The position numbers and the translations under genes were made by a program. A stretch of 64,000 nt of DNA, taken from positions 5,181,675 through 5,245,674 of the forward strand of contig NZ_CP071182.1 in NCBI RefSeq assembly GCF_017298635.1. The letters are read 5' to 3'. This DNA is from Paenalicyclobacillus mengziensis. GTDB lineage: Bacteria > Bacillota > Bacilli > Alicyclobacillales > Alicyclobacillaceae. The notes under the pieces were generated by a model, which was not told where the DNA came from, did not search any database, and was given only the letters and a program-made list of their open reading frames with translations. This document shows, piece after piece, positions 26,166 through 35,366 of the stretch. Every line of letters begins with the position of its first letter. Within the stretch, counting starts at the first letter, position 1.

Positions 26166-26822
26166 TTAAAGTTCAATATACAATTGACGAAGTGTTGCGT
26201 TCTGCAGAAGTTTCCTTTTTGCACGTGCAAGTGCATTGTCGACTGGTTTGCGCGAGTGCAGTTCCAACGCCCTTTGCGTTTCAGCATAGGAATGGTCTTC
26301 GAAGTAGACGAGCTTCACGCACGCTTTCTCGAGCTCAGTTAACGCCGTCATTGTTTGCTCCAGTTGCCATTCTAGTCTTTGCCGTAAGTCACTTCTCAGG
26401 AAGGCATATTCGGCTGACTCCACTCTACCCATCTGTCTCCGTAGAGAAGGTTGCTCGTTTTCGCTCTCGTCCGCCCCATCGAGAAAATCAAATCGGATTG
26501 CTGTGAGCTCATGACGTTTCTGTTTTCCATACACAAACCGTCTTAATCGTGTTTGGATGTGTTTCGCAACGACCAATTTCCAGAAATGGTCGAATTCAAT
26601 GCCGTCCGGATCATAGGACCGAACCGCATTCCAGAATTCAATCAATACCCACTGTTCTAACTCGTCTCTCTCTACAACTGAATGCCAGCTCCTGTGGTAC
26701 TTGTTGATGAATGGAGCTAAAGATGACTTGATGTGTCGTAACAACTCGTTAAATGCTTTATCTGACGTTTTAGCCTGTACTGCTAGTTCATCAAGTTCCA
26801 ATCGCATTACCCCGTTAATCAC
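26166..26822 (-). CDS. SigH-like RNA polymerase sigma factor
   Basis: About 218 residues with sigma-70 region 2 (FNELLRHIKSSLAPFI...ERDELEQWVLIEFWNAVRSYDP) and region 4 (LTELEKACVKLVYFEDHSYAE). The phrase RKPVDNALARAKRKL closely resembles the SigH/Spo0H region 4 recognition helix (VDNALQRVKRKL-type). A GTG at 26822 has GGGAG seven bases upstream and is favoured over an ATG at 26807 or 26861. No anti-sigma gene is adjacent. It lies just upstream of the chemotaxis operon on the same strand, but the riboswitch promoter separates them. Role (transition state, competence or stress) not determined. Confidence 0.7.
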   Translation of the reverse strand: MINGVMRLELDELAVQAKTSDKAFNELLRHIKSSLAPFINKYHRSWHSVVERDELEQWVLIEFWNAVRSYDPDGIEFDHFWKLVVAKHIQTRLRRFVYGKQKRHELTAIRFDFLDGADESENEQPSLRRQMGRVESAEYAFLRSDLRQRLEWQLEQTMTALTELEKACVKLVYFEDHSYAETQRALELHSRKPVDNALARAKRKLLQNATLRQLYIEL

Positions 26823-27119
26823 AGTAATCTCCCTTGTGAAAGTGCACTTCCTCGGACTCAACCAGCGCTAACACGCTGACCAACTGAATCTCAGCCCACT
26901 CCACATGTTGCATTTTCTGTCCCCACGGTGTTTTTCGCAAGTAAAAAATGCAGAGAACCCAGGGAATTTGTACATAGGCACTGGTTCCTCGGCAATACAG
27001 CAGGGGAGGTGTCGGATGAAATCGTAGCTCCCTGTATATCCTCGTCCTACAACAAGAGGCCGATTGGCTCGACTTATTTTTTGGACTTCTGGGGCTTCTT
27101 GGACTTCTGGTATGTTTTT
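26823..27119. other. Intergenic region without recognised gene
   Basis: About 300 bases upstream of the sigma factor. It includes T-rich stretches and short direct repeats (TTGGACTTCTGG repeated near 27080-27110). No convincing ORF, RNA or terminator was found. Confidence 0.3.
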
Positions 27120-27302
27120 CTACTCTTCGGAAGGGTCATCCTCATGCAGCCATACACGCAGCGTGTCCGTGAATGCCTTTGGCTGGCTTTCCGCCCACTG
27201 TCCCAAGTGCTTCGTTTCATCCGACTCCGTACTTAATTCTAGAGCGACACCAACGCCATCAAGGGATGACGTGGGTACGTTCTCATTCTGCTCACACCAC
27301 GA
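27120..27302 (-). pseudogene. Possible remnant of the 3' end of fliF (flagellar MS-ring)
   Basis: A stop-bounded frame with no start contains HLGQWAESQPKAFTDTLRVW followed by LHEDDPSEE and a stop. The pattern (hydrophobic-Trp-Ala...Pro...Phe...LRxWL-E/D) resembles the FliG-binding C-terminus of FliF. The preceding codons end at a TAA. If correct, this is a stranded flagellar fragment near the chemotaxis operon. The match is short, so it is tentative. Confidence 0.35.
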
Positions 27303-27552
27303 TTACTTCGCTTGCGTAACAAGAGTAGTCCTCCACCTCGTTAAAACTGTAAATCTGACTACGCTTAAACATTACTGGCACTCCCTGTAATCACTTGTGT
27401 AAATCTTAAGTGACATTTGAATCACGCCGATAAAAACCACAACCAAGTCCCGCACCCGTAGCCTTGAATTCGATGTTTCGAGTAAGTACAACCGCACCTG
27501 AGCGTGAGGTTGCTGACACGGACCAAGACAGCTGTAATTGGCGATTCATGCA

Positions 27553-27930
27553 TCATCCTGTAGATGCTTTTACTTTTGACTGATAGTGCAATTCAAACTC
27601 ACTTCGCTCTAGAGTAACTGTCAATATTTCATAAAGTTCCTTTTTCTCATCAATACGCTTGGATTGTTGACTGGAATTTGAATTTCGAGAGAATCTCTCT
27701 AGCTAATGCCTCGATTTCATCATTATCATTAACATTTGAAACTATCATGGTCAACTCATCGCCGCTCAGCTGCATTGGATTCCGGACTGGCATTCACCAT
27801 CTCCCCTGCTGCATCGTTGCGAGAAGGAGTCAGATCGTGTCGTCACAAACATATACCAGAGTGCTTCGACCACTCCCAGGGTGTTCACTCTCACTGCAAA
27901 GTCTGCCAAAAGCTGCGTTAAGGCTTTATT
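27553..27930 (-). pseudogene. Decayed GGDEF-EAL gene remnant
   Basis: On the minus strand one frame reads MQLSGDELTMIVSNV then EIEALAREILSKF, a GGDEF domain with the motif degraded to SGDEL. After a frameshift another reads TLERSEFELHYQSKVKASTG and a stop at 27553, the start of an EAL domain. Upstream sequence has stops in every frame. It directly follows the CarH-like gene in the same orientation. It is the second GGDEF ruin in the window. Confidence 0.65.
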
Positions 27931-27931
27931 T

Positions 27932-28942
27932 TCATACAGTCCTAGTGGGTGATGTTTCAGGATTTATCTCGTCGATTGCATGCAGAAACTCATCTACGGT
28001 ATGGACGCTCGTAACAAGTCCAAGGTGCCGCACCTGACTCGTATCGAGACCGGGACCACCGATGTAAAATTGCACATCACGAAAATGAGTCGAGAGTTCG
28101 GATAGTTCCTGTAAAAACAAGGGTTGTTCTTCTAATGGCCCGTGTGTTGTCACAGATACTATGACGACATCGGGAGAAAGGTGTTGTACGGCGTCTGCCA
28201 GGGCGTTTTCAGCAGGAGAGGCTCCAAGGAAGTTGGTTTTCCACCCACGAATGGTGGCTTCTAAAAGAATGATTTGGAGCATAATGTCATGACGTTCGCC
28301 TGGAACGCACGCTGCAAGGAGCATGGGACCGTGCCCTAACCGCTTGGTGCGAGAGCGAAAGTTCACCAGAAAGTCACGAACTTCTAAGCTCGCGATATGT
28401 TCCTGGTACTCTGTCCAGTCTCCATTCTCCCACAAGGCACCCACTTGCCGCAGGAACGGTATGATAATGGCATATACGACATGGTGAATACCATGTATCG
28501 CAAGCTCCATTTCTAGCAGAGAGTTCATGCGGCTTGTTTCACTTTTTTCACCAAGTCCCAACAGATCTTCGACGGCGCGCTTGTCTACTTTGGTATCAGA
28601 GTCAAGCGATTCATCCTGTACCCATCTTAGTGCCGTATACTCTGTCGACTGTTTCTCCATTTCCCTATCGTGAGCTGCTAAATTGGGCTTTGCGGCATCT
28701 GCTCCAGCCGCATTATTGAGCAGCAACACCGCATTTTTGATGGAGTATCCATCATCTACAAGCCGCTTCAGTTGAAGAAGTCGAATCACATCATCCTGAT
28801 GATATATACGGTAGCCGTTCTCGAGACGGTGAGGCGTAATTGCCTGGTAACGCTCTTCCCACTTGCGAATCAACTGTGGGGTTAGCCCAGTTTGTTGGGC
28901 TACTTGGCGGATGCGGTACCATTGCTTGTTTTCCTGCACCAT
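27932..28942 (-). CDS. CarH/LitR-like MerR regulator with B12-binding domain
   Basis: 336 residues: an N-terminal MerR winged helix (YRIRQVAQQTGLTPQLIRKWEERY), a linker, a helical cap domain (about 140-200) and a Rossmann-like B12-binding domain. Compared with Thermus CarH, the cap Trp (W171), the Glu-His ten and eleven residues later (E181, H182) and the lower axial His in PGERHDI (H218) are all conserved with matching spacing. The residue after W171 is Glu, where the CarH photoreceptor has the light-state His ligand. It is probably an adenosylcobalamin-dependent repressor; light sensing is uncertain. It precedes a GGDEF-EAL ruin and follows a PAS receptor. Confidence 0.82.
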   Translation of the reverse strand: MVQENKQWYRIRQVAQQTGLTPQLIRKWEERYQAITPHRLENGYRIYHQDDVIRLLQLKRLVDDGYSIKNAVLLLNNAAGADAAKPNLAAHDREMEKQSTEYTALRWVQDESLDSDTKVDKRAVEDLLGLGEKSETSRMNSLLEMELAIHGIHHVVYAIIIPFLRQVGALWENGDWTEYQEHIASLEVRDFLVNFRSRTKRLGHGPMLLAACVPGERHDIMLQIILLEATIRGWKTNFLGASPAENALADAVQHLSPDVVIVSVTTHGPLEEQPLFLQELSELSTHFRDVQFYIGGPGLDTSQVRHLGLVTSVHTVDEFLHAIDEINPETSPTRTV

Positions 28943-29003
28943 TTCTCTTCAGACCTTTCCAAAACCCTATCAAGATTGTACATGATTTGAGATGACATGC
29001 CAT

Positions 29004-29864
29004 TTAGAAGCTGGAGGTGAGGTTTTCGGTCGTCATTGCAATATGGTCGTACGCCTTTTTTAACTCACTCATTGCCCCTAGGTTTTCATTGATCTGATTC
29101 GTTACTTCGACCATTTGATTGGCCATTGACATAATCGATCCCGATATTGTATTCAGCCGAGTCGAAATATCTTTGGCAGAATTCTTACTACTGTTAGCCA
29201 TTTTCCGGACCTCATCGGCCACAACGGCGAATCCTCGACCGTACTCTCCGGCGTGTGCAGCCTCTATGGCCGCGTTCAATCCGAGTAGGTGCGATTGCGA
29301 GGCGATGCTTTGTACAACTGAAACGACAGACTGGATATCCTCTATGGTACCTCGCACTGCTTCTGATTGTTCATTCAAGGTCTTCATATTGGATGCAATC
29401 ACATTCGATGCTGATAGGACTTCGTCCGTGTTAGCCGTCATCTCTTTGACCATGGCCATGAGGTCCGCTGTACTCGAGCGGAGAACGGACTCGCGATGTG
29501 TTACGTCAGTTGCTACCTTGACGATGCCTTCAACTGTTTTGCCGTTATAAATGGGCATATATGTAGCTTCTAAAATAAGTACTTTTCCGTGCTTCGTCAC
29601 TCGTTTAATCTTATCCTGAAACGCTTTTCCTCCCCGAAGGTCAGTCCAAAACTGCTCGTACTTCACGCTTGAGACAAACTCTGGAAAACAAAACGCACGA
29701 TGGTGTAAGCCAATCATTTCATCTACTTCATATTCCATTGCTCCTGCAAAATTCTTGTTTACCCATAACACATGCCCATTCGAGCTAAACACAATCATTG
29801 CCAAGGATTTAGATATGGCAGAAAAGAGTAACGTCTCGTCGAACGCCAAGCCTACCGTTTGCAT
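29004..29864 (-). CDS. Soluble PAS-domain chemoreceptor-like protein
   Basis: 286 residues with no membrane helix. An N-terminal PAS domain (SLAMIVFSSNGHVLWVNKNF...MEYEVDEMIG, about 15-125) is followed by a shortened methyl-accepting signalling domain with the tip SQSHLLGLNAAIEAAHAGEYG. The length matches Bacillus YfmS-type soluble receptors. A PAS domain could bind heme, flavin or a small molecule; the cofactor is not evident. It is separated by 61 bases from the CarH-like gene, with which it is probably co-transcribed. GGGGGT precedes the ATG. Confidence 0.88.
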   Translation of the reverse strand: MQTVGLAFDETLLFSAISKSLAMIVFSSNGHVLWVNKNFAGAMEYEVDEMIGLHHRAFCFPEFVSSVKYEQFWTDLRGGKAFQDKIKRVTKHGKVLILEATYMPIYNGKTVEGIVKVATDVTHRESVLRSSTADLMAMVKEMTANTDEVLSASNVIASNMKTLNEQSEAVRGTIEDIQSVVSVVQSIASQSHLLGLNAAIEAAHAGEYGRGFAVVADEVRKMANSSKNSAKDISTRLNTISGSIMSMANQMVEVTNQINENLGAMSELKKAYDHIAMTTENLTSSF

Positions 29865-29904
29865 GTTCTACCCCCGAGCTTGAATCTAATCAAATATGCA
29901 TGTC

Positions 29905-29934
29905 TTGCATGTTGGTGACACGGCAAACTATAAT
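29905..29934 (+). promoter_or_regulatory. Candidate sigma-A promoter of the EAL gene
   Basis: TTGCAT (29905-29910) and a perfect TATAAT (29929-29934) with 18-base spacing, about 100 bases upstream of the EAL gene start. The -35 overlaps a direct repeat of GCATGT/GCATGTT that could be a regulator site. Confidence 0.45.
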
Positions 29935-30038
29935 CGTATTGTATAATGTTTGTCAAATATTTGTATAAAGTTTTGCTGGTTGAATGGTGTAGAGATGACC
30001 AAATAATAACGTGAAGCTAAGGGGAATGAGGGCGAAAG

Positions 30039-31100
30039 ATGCAGGAACAACGGGACTGTCCGAATTGTGGACAAGGGGTAGATGGCTTCATCATCACGTT
30101 TTCCAGTGAAAGGGCGCAAAGAGATATCAAGCAAACCATTTTGTCAGAGCTTAAACCGCTTTGGCGGGTGATAGATGAGAGAAGACTGTGGCTTCGCAGA
30201 AAATTGGTGTATGACCTACTTCCATACTGGCAGGAATTTTATCACCTGTCTGATTGGGAAGTACGTTGGGGCACCTTGAAATTCACCGGGGAGGTTGAAG
30301 AGGGGCAAAGGTCGTCTTGGAGTGAAATTGCTTCACTTAAGCCTACGATGTTTGTCGATGATGTTATTCAAACGGGCCAAATTCGAATGATGATGCAACC
30401 CATTGTCGACGTCATGAAACGGAAGACCATTGCTTACGAGATGCTGGCCCGCTCAGTCCAGACAGATGGGTCTGTCATTTCACCAGCCGAGCTCTATCAG
30501 TCGGCTAGAGAGCAGAATCAGCTTTTTCGGCTTGACCGGGCCTGTCGCATCGCCGCCATTGAGACGGTTTCGAAGGTACCAGATAATCAACTTGTGTTCA
30601 TCAACTTTGTACCCACCTCCATTTACGTACCTGAACACTGTCTGGCGACGACCGTACAAGCAGCAGAGAGGTGTGGTGTGGAGCGACATCGGATCGTGTT
30701 TGAAGTGGTCGAAACGGACCATGTCGAGGACCTTAGTCATCTGCGCAGCATTCTCTCTTATTACCGCGAGAAGGGCTTTCAATGTGCGTTGGACGATTTT
30801 GGCGAGGGATTCAGCGACGAGGAAACGATGGACGTACTTCGGCCAGATATCGTAAAACTCGATCGCAAGTATGTTACTGACATTCACAAAAATGATGAAA
30901 AACGGAGAACGGCCGACTCAATTTATCACCAGGGCCGTAAGGCAGGCGCCACCATGTTGGCGGAGGGCGTAGAGTGTGAGGAAGAGGCCGTCACACTTGC
31001 CGAAATCGGGTACACCCTGCAACAGGGATATTGGTACGGAAAACCTGCATGGCTTCCCGTTGACGTAGACCCACGAAAGTTTCACGTTTTCCATCACTGA
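30039..31100 (+). CDS. EAL-domain protein, probable cyclic di-GMP phosphodiesterase
   Basis: 353 residues. A short N-terminal CPNCG motif (only one cysteine pair) and a helical region lead into an EAL domain (about 110-335). The signature is EML (YEMLAR) instead of EAL, a tolerated variant. Metal and catalytic positions are retained: INFVPTS, FEVVETD, DDFGEG, VKLDRKYV and AEGVE. It should degrade c-di-GMP to pGpG in the cytoplasm. It is the only intact c-di-GMP enzyme here, beside two decayed GGDEF genes and 4 kb from a c-di-GMP riboswitch. GAGGGC precedes the ATG; a terminator follows. Confidence 0.87.
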   Translation: MQEQRDCPNCGQGVDGFIITFSSERAQRDIKQTILSELKPLWRVIDERRLWLRRKLVYDLLPYWQEFYHLSDWEVRWGTLKFTGEVEEGQRSSWSEIASLKPTMFVDDVIQTGQIRMMMQPIVDVMKRKTIAYEMLARSVQTDGSVISPAELYQSAREQNQLFRLDRACRIAAIETVSKVPDNQLVFINFVPTSIYVPEHCLATTVQAAERCGVERHRIVFEVVETDHVEDLSHLRSILSYYREKGFQCALDDFGEGFSDEETMDVLRPDIVKLDRKYVTDIHKNDEKRRTADSIYHQGRKAGATMLAEGVECEEEAVTLAEIGYTLQQGYWYGKPAWLPVDVDPRKFHVFHH

Positions 31101-31168
31101 AGCCAACATTTGAGGACTCAAGTTGGCCCCCCAGTGTCAAAGCAGACTCCGGAGTAGTTCAACGCTAG

Positions 31169-31202
31169 ACCGTTTGAGATGTATGTCTGAAACGGTTTTT
31201 TT
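31169..31202 (+). terminator. Intrinsic terminator after the EAL gene
   Basis: ACCGTTTGAGA pairs with TCTGAAACGGT around a 6-base loop and is followed by a run of seven T. It lies 68 bases after the stop codon. Confidence 0.88.
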
Positions 31203-31416
31203 CCCACCGCAAAGACGCGATTCAGATGACACGGCGCCTGACAGTGTCGTCTTCATCCGTATTTAAAACGGTGCCAGCGCCAAATTACCGCCACGAACAC
31301 CGTGGCGGCCAAGTTACATATTACAAAACTTCGCGAATGATTAAAATCCCGTATAGGATGAACGACTTTCGAGGATGATGATAAAGAACTGTAGACCATC
31401 ATAGGGGGTGGGTAAG

Positions 31417-31629
31417 ATGAAAGTTGATGTTAAGTGTAGCATTTCAAACTGTGAGTATTGGGCACAGGGAAATGATTGTGTTGCATCATCAATCCTGGTT
31501 ACTATGGACAAACACGCAAACGTAAACATGACAGAAGAGTTCGCGATGATGGGCGGACAACATCAGGATACTTGCAATAGCTCAGCAGATACCTGTTGCC
31601 TCACTTTCAAAAATAAATCTTCCATGTAA
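31417..31629 (+). CDS. DUF1540 small cysteine-rich protein
   Basis: A 70-residue protein starting MKVDVKCSISNCEYW, with GNDCVASSI and later DTCN...DTCC. The Cys-x5-Cys-x-Tyr-Trp...Gly-Asn-x-Cys pattern is that of DUF1540 proteins, small predicted metal-binding proteins of spore-formers. GGGGGTGG precedes ATG 31417; an in-frame GTG at 31408 is less likely. It stands alone between terminators. Function unknown. Confidence 0.8.
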   Translation: MKVDVKCSISNCEYWAQGNDCVASSILVTMDKHANVNMTEEFAMMGGQHQDTCNSSADTCCLTFKNKSSM

Positions 31630-31650
31630 CCCAACATATAGAGCGGGTAA

Positions 31651-31672
31651 GATGTGGGTTAGGCCCCACATC
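31651..31672 (+). terminator. Hairpin after the DUF1540 gene
   Basis: GATGTGGG pairs perfectly with CCCACATC around a 6-base loop, 22 bases after the stop codon. No T-run follows, so termination is only possible, not certain. Confidence 0.4.
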
Positions 31673-31860
31673 CTACTCCTCGACGACTACCGTGTTTGCA
31701 TTTATTGACTCTAAGAAACATTCACGGCATCCCACCCAGGATGTGCCACAAAGACTGATGTCACGCTCCGTGCATTCACTTCGTCTACTCCCTTGAAACA
31801 GCTAAGAGTGACTTTCAAGATGGACACCAAAGGAATCACTCACAAGGGAGACGATGAACT

Positions 31861-33255
31861 GTGAAATATAAGGCTGGCTTGATAGGGATTATGGCGACGA
31901 GTGCGATTGCCGCACAGATGTTGATGCCTGTGGTCGCTCATGCGAGTACGTCTGTGAAATATGCGTCAACGGCAATCGAAGTGACGGGGCAAGCAACTCT
32001 GAATCCACAACATGTTGTCGCAAACGACCCTTGGTCTGGGAAGTCAACGAGTTGGGTCCCTGTCTATTACTTGCAAGCAGCATTGAAGTCCTTTGGGGTT
32101 CATACAACGTGGAATGGAAACACGCTCAATGTTACCTCAACGCCTAGTGGCTGGAATGTAAATGTAAGCGGAGCGCCTCAGACTGGAACACCACCTACTG
32201 GTGAAATGCAATTTTCTATCAATGGCAATCAGGATGACTTTATAAGAGCACCTAAGCTCATTGCGAATGACCCTGCATCGAAAGCTCCAACAACGTATGT
32301 ACCCATATACTACGCGAACCGATTCCTTAAACAACGGTTGCAGATGAACGCAACTTGGACAGGTAATGCATGGAGCATGACATCTCAACTTAATAAGTAC
32401 GCAAATGAGATAGCTTTAATCAATGCTAAGGGATATGATGTTCCGGGCACCCCATATGATGTTACGCGTAGTGCGCCGAATGCATCTGTTCAGACCGCCT
32501 CTGGTGAGACGTTATCCGCGTGGATTGGTGTAAAGATGGGGTCGGATGGATACAACCAGTTTGTTTTCTTCTTTCTCAATGGTAAGTATTTGGGGACCGA
32601 CACTGCAAAACCCAGTCTAGAGATTACAAGTGCTAAGGCTGCTGGAAATGGCATCGCTGTTACCTATCCTGTTTACAGGAAGAACGATTCCTTTGCCGAC
32701 CCAACTGGCACACCTGTTACGATTACGTACGCGTGGAACGGTTCAGAATTGGTGCCGAACAAATCTTATCCAAAACAGTTCCAGTCAAGTACCATTTCTT
32801 CGTCCTCGACCGCAAACGCGCAGGTGACTAAAAGGTCATATGCAAGTCCGTCTGAAGCCGCTAACGCGGTCATCAATGTCGAAGACGGATTGGGACAAAT
32901 GCATTCATCTAACCCACCTTTGAATCTAGGCTTCGGCATCAAAGCTCATCAAAATGGCAGTTTAGGGACCTACACCATCAACTGGACTGAGGGAAACTGG
33001 ACAATCATTGTAACTGGTCCCTCTTCCAGTCCAGAAACACAAGTTGCTCAACAGGTTGTAACGTATCTTCATACCCACATGCTGCCAACTCCACAGAACA
33101 ACGGTGCTATCTTCATTCATCAGCCGGGTTCTTCTTCGAATGCCGCTGCAGATTGGCAGAGCACAATCGCTTGGCAAGAAGGTACTAAGGTCAACGAATT
33201 GCAACAAACAGGAAATCCGGTTGAAGCATTACAAACCGTCGTTAACTATAAGTAA
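31861..33255 (+). CDS. Secreted stalk-domain protein (paralogue of the one at 35958)
   Basis: 464 residues from a GTG start (AAGGGAG ten bases upstream). The signal peptide ends at VVAHAS. Two N-terminal stalk-like units follow: SWVPVYYLQAALKSFGVHTTWNGNTL and TYVPIYYANRFLKQRLQMNATW. Then come a beta-rich middle and a C-terminal region from about residue 320. The first 180 residues closely match the protein at 35958, which has a different C-terminus. Exported; probably cell-wall associated or free. A strong terminator follows. Function unknown. Confidence 0.8.
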   Translation: MKYKAGLIGIMATSAIAAQMLMPVVAHASTSVKYASTAIEVTGQATLNPQHVVANDPWSGKSTSWVPVYYLQAALKSFGVHTTWNGNTLNVTSTPSGWNVNVSGAPQTGTPPTGEMQFSINGNQDDFIRAPKLIANDPASKAPTTYVPIYYANRFLKQRLQMNATWTGNAWSMTSQLNKYANEIALINAKGYDVPGTPYDVTRSAPNASVQTASGETLSAWIGVKMGSDGYNQFVFFFLNGKYLGTDTAKPSLEITSAKAAGNGIAVTYPVYRKNDSFADPTGTPVTITYAWNGSELVPNKSYPKQFQSSTISSSSTANAQVTKRSYASPSEAANAVINVEDGLGQMHSSNPPLNLGFGIKAHQNGSLGTYTINWTEGNWTIIVTGPSSSPETQVAQQVVTYLHTHMLPTPQNNGAIFIHQPGSSSNAAADWQSTIAWQEGTKVNELQQTGNPVEALQTVVNYK

Positions 33256-33266
33256 TGGACAAAACC

Positions 33267-33313
33267 AGACCGCCCCAATACTTGATTGGTGCCCACAGGG
33301 CGGTCTCGTTTTT
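33267..33313 (+). terminator. Intrinsic terminator after the secreted stalk protein
   Basis: AGACCGCCC (from 33267) pairs with GGGCGGTCT and is followed by CGTTTTT. The loop is about 20 bases. It lies just past the stop codon at 33255. Confidence 0.8.
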
Positions 33314-33431
33314 ACAACCATGTCCCGCTTCAAGACATTGAGTCAACGAGCTCATACTCAATCCACCCACTCCGATCTATCACACCGTTGATTGCCGACC
33401 CGAATGGCGATGAATCGACATTACGGAAAAA

Positions 33432-35366
33432 TCAAGGCTGGAGTGCCTGTTTGAGCAGTGACGCGTAAAACTTGGCGCCCGTCGGGTTCAAATGAACACC
33501 ATCCGGATAGAAGTATGAACTGTGTCCCGCACTCGCCTGGTACCAATTGACCAATGTGGTATGCGGAAGGGACGCAGCCACATCTTGGAGTGTTCGATTC
33601 ACGACATCTTGCCATGAACGAGGGTCTCGTGTGTTGACAAGGACAATTTGCTTCACCTGTCCAAGAGAGCGCAACAGCGAGATGAGTTGTTGCTTCGTAA
33701 ACGGCCCGTTTGTGCCGAGTTCAATGATGATCCGGTTACCCAGTTTGCCTTGTTGCTTCAACTGTGCAATAACGGCAGGTGCCTGATACATCTGCCGGCT
33801 GACATGCGCTGAGATGACAATCCCAGGCAACATCTGTTTCAGGTAAGGCGCAGCGTCCAGCATAATCGAATCGCCAATGACGGTTACTCCCTTGCCGGAT
33901 ACGACGGCCCGGTGATTCTTACTGCTGAGACGTACACTACCAGAAGCCCGATAAGACACTTCGGTGACTGTGCTCGATTTGCCTACGTGACCTGTGCTCG
34001 ATTTCCCCACGCGGCCTGCGCTCGATTTGTTCGTCTGCCCTGTACTCGAGTTACCCACGTGCTCTGATGCGGTTGCGGTTCTCGTTCCTTGTGTTCCTGA
34101 AGCCGGGCTTAAGGGTGCCGTCGGTTGGGGAGTTTGATGGTCCCCCGGCGTCAAGCCTACCATACCCCATCCTGAGATACCGAGCACAAGGAGGGCTGCC
34201 ACCGAGGCGAACGACCGCCGAATAGCCCCACGACGGCGCATCTGCGCAAGCCACCATGCTCTCGTTTTCACCCTCGACCAGAGCCGACCGATGGCCCCGT
34301 GACGGATGGGATCCTCAATCCAACGCCAAGACCAAGCGGCAAGCAGCACACTCGCGCTCACTTGGAGTACAGCCCGGAGCAGATGAAAACCCGAGTTATC
34401 GAGCGGCGTTGTCAAAACGATGACAGGGTAATGCCACAAGTAAATGCCGTACGAGCGAACGCCTATCCATCGCAACGGTTTCCAGCCAAAAACCCGGCTT
34501 ATCCTGCTCGCAGGATGCACCAGAACAGCCACAAGTACAGCCGTACTTAGCGCCAGCAAAAACATTCCGCCGCGATATAAAAAAGTTTCGTACTGATTTG
34601 TCTCCACAAACATGAAAAAAACGACGGACAGCGCAACAACCCCGAGCACGTCGAGGGTGTTCCTGGCACCTTGAGACAAGGATTGTGATAGCTTCTGACT
34701 CGGCCAGACCATAGCGAGTACTGCCCCAATCAGCAGTCCAAATGCCCGCGTATCCGTCCCATAATAGACACGGCTCGGATCTGTACCCGGTTGATACAAA
34801 ACCGCCATCAAAACGGCTGAAGCAATGGCTCCAGCCAAAGTAAGTCCAGCCAAGGGACCCCGCCGGGGGACAAAACGCAGTCCCAAAGTTAACAGAAGGG
34901 GCCACATCAAATAGAACTGTTCTTCTACCGCCAGCGACCAAAGATGCTTGAGCGGCTGCAGACTGAAGCTTTGAAAATAAGAGACGTGATGAAAGATGTA
35001 CCACCAGTTGCTCACGTAAAACACAGCAGCCACCACGTCTTGTCGCAGCACAGGTAGCTCAGACGGGTGAAATAGCGTCATCCACGCCACCACAGCGACT
35101 ATCATAAGGAGCAGTGCCGGAAGTAATCGTCTGGCACGGCGAATCCAGAAATCCTTGAAATTAATACGCCGATGCTGACGCCACTGTGCAATCAGCATGT
35201 CTGTAATGAGATACCCGGACAGAACAAAGAACACACTAACACCCAAAAGTCCGCCAGGTACCCACGGCGCATTCAGATGATAGGCGATGACCGCAAGTAC
35301 AGCTACCGCGCGAAGGCCGTCCAGCCCTGCCATATAGCGTCCCTGTCCATTGATGGGTTTCGGCAT
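33432..35366 (-). CDS. OatA-like membrane acyltransferase with SGNH domain
   Basis: 644 residues. About ten membrane helices form an acyltransferase-3 domain (GLDGLRAVAVLAVIAYHLN; SVFFVLSGYLIT). A Ser/Gly-rich linker with KSSTG-type repeats leads to an extracellular SGNH esterase/transferase domain with the nucleophile in VIGDSIM and the Asp-x-x-His pair in YPDGVHLNPTG. This architecture matches OatA and related enzymes that O-acetylate peptidoglycan or other wall polymers. ATG 35366 has GAGGAGG upstream; ATG 35414 would add 16 residues. The acceptor polymer is not known. Confidence 0.87.
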   Translation of the reverse strand: MPKPINGQGRYMAGLDGLRAVAVLAVIAYHLNAPWVPGGLLGVSVFFVLSGYLITDMLIAQWRQHRRINFKDFWIRRARRLLPALLLMIVAVVAWMTLFHPSELPVLRQDVVAAVFYVSNWWYIFHHVSYFQSFSLQPLKHLWSLAVEEQFYLMWPLLLTLGLRFVPRRGPLAGLTLAGAIASAVLMAVLYQPGTDPSRVYYGTDTRAFGLLIGAVLAMVWPSQKLSQSLSQGARNTLDVLGVVALSVVFFMFVETNQYETFLYRGGMFLLALSTAVLVAVLVHPASRISRVFGWKPLRWIGVRSYGIYLWHYPVIVLTTPLDNSGFHLLRAVLQVSASVLLAAWSWRWIEDPIRHGAIGRLWSRVKTRAWWLAQMRRRGAIRRSFASVAALLVLGISGWGMVGLTPGDHQTPQPTAPLSPASGTQGTRTATASEHVGNSSTGQTNKSSAGRVGKSSTGHVGKSSTVTEVSYRASGSVRLSSKNHRAVVSGKGVTVIGDSIMLDAAPYLKQMLPGIVISAHVSRQMYQAPAVIAQLKQQGKLGNRIIIELGTNGPFTKQQLISLLRSLGQVKQIVLVNTRDPRSWQDVVNRTLQDVAASLPHTTLVNWYQASAGHSSYFYPDGVHLNPTGAKFYASLLKQALQP

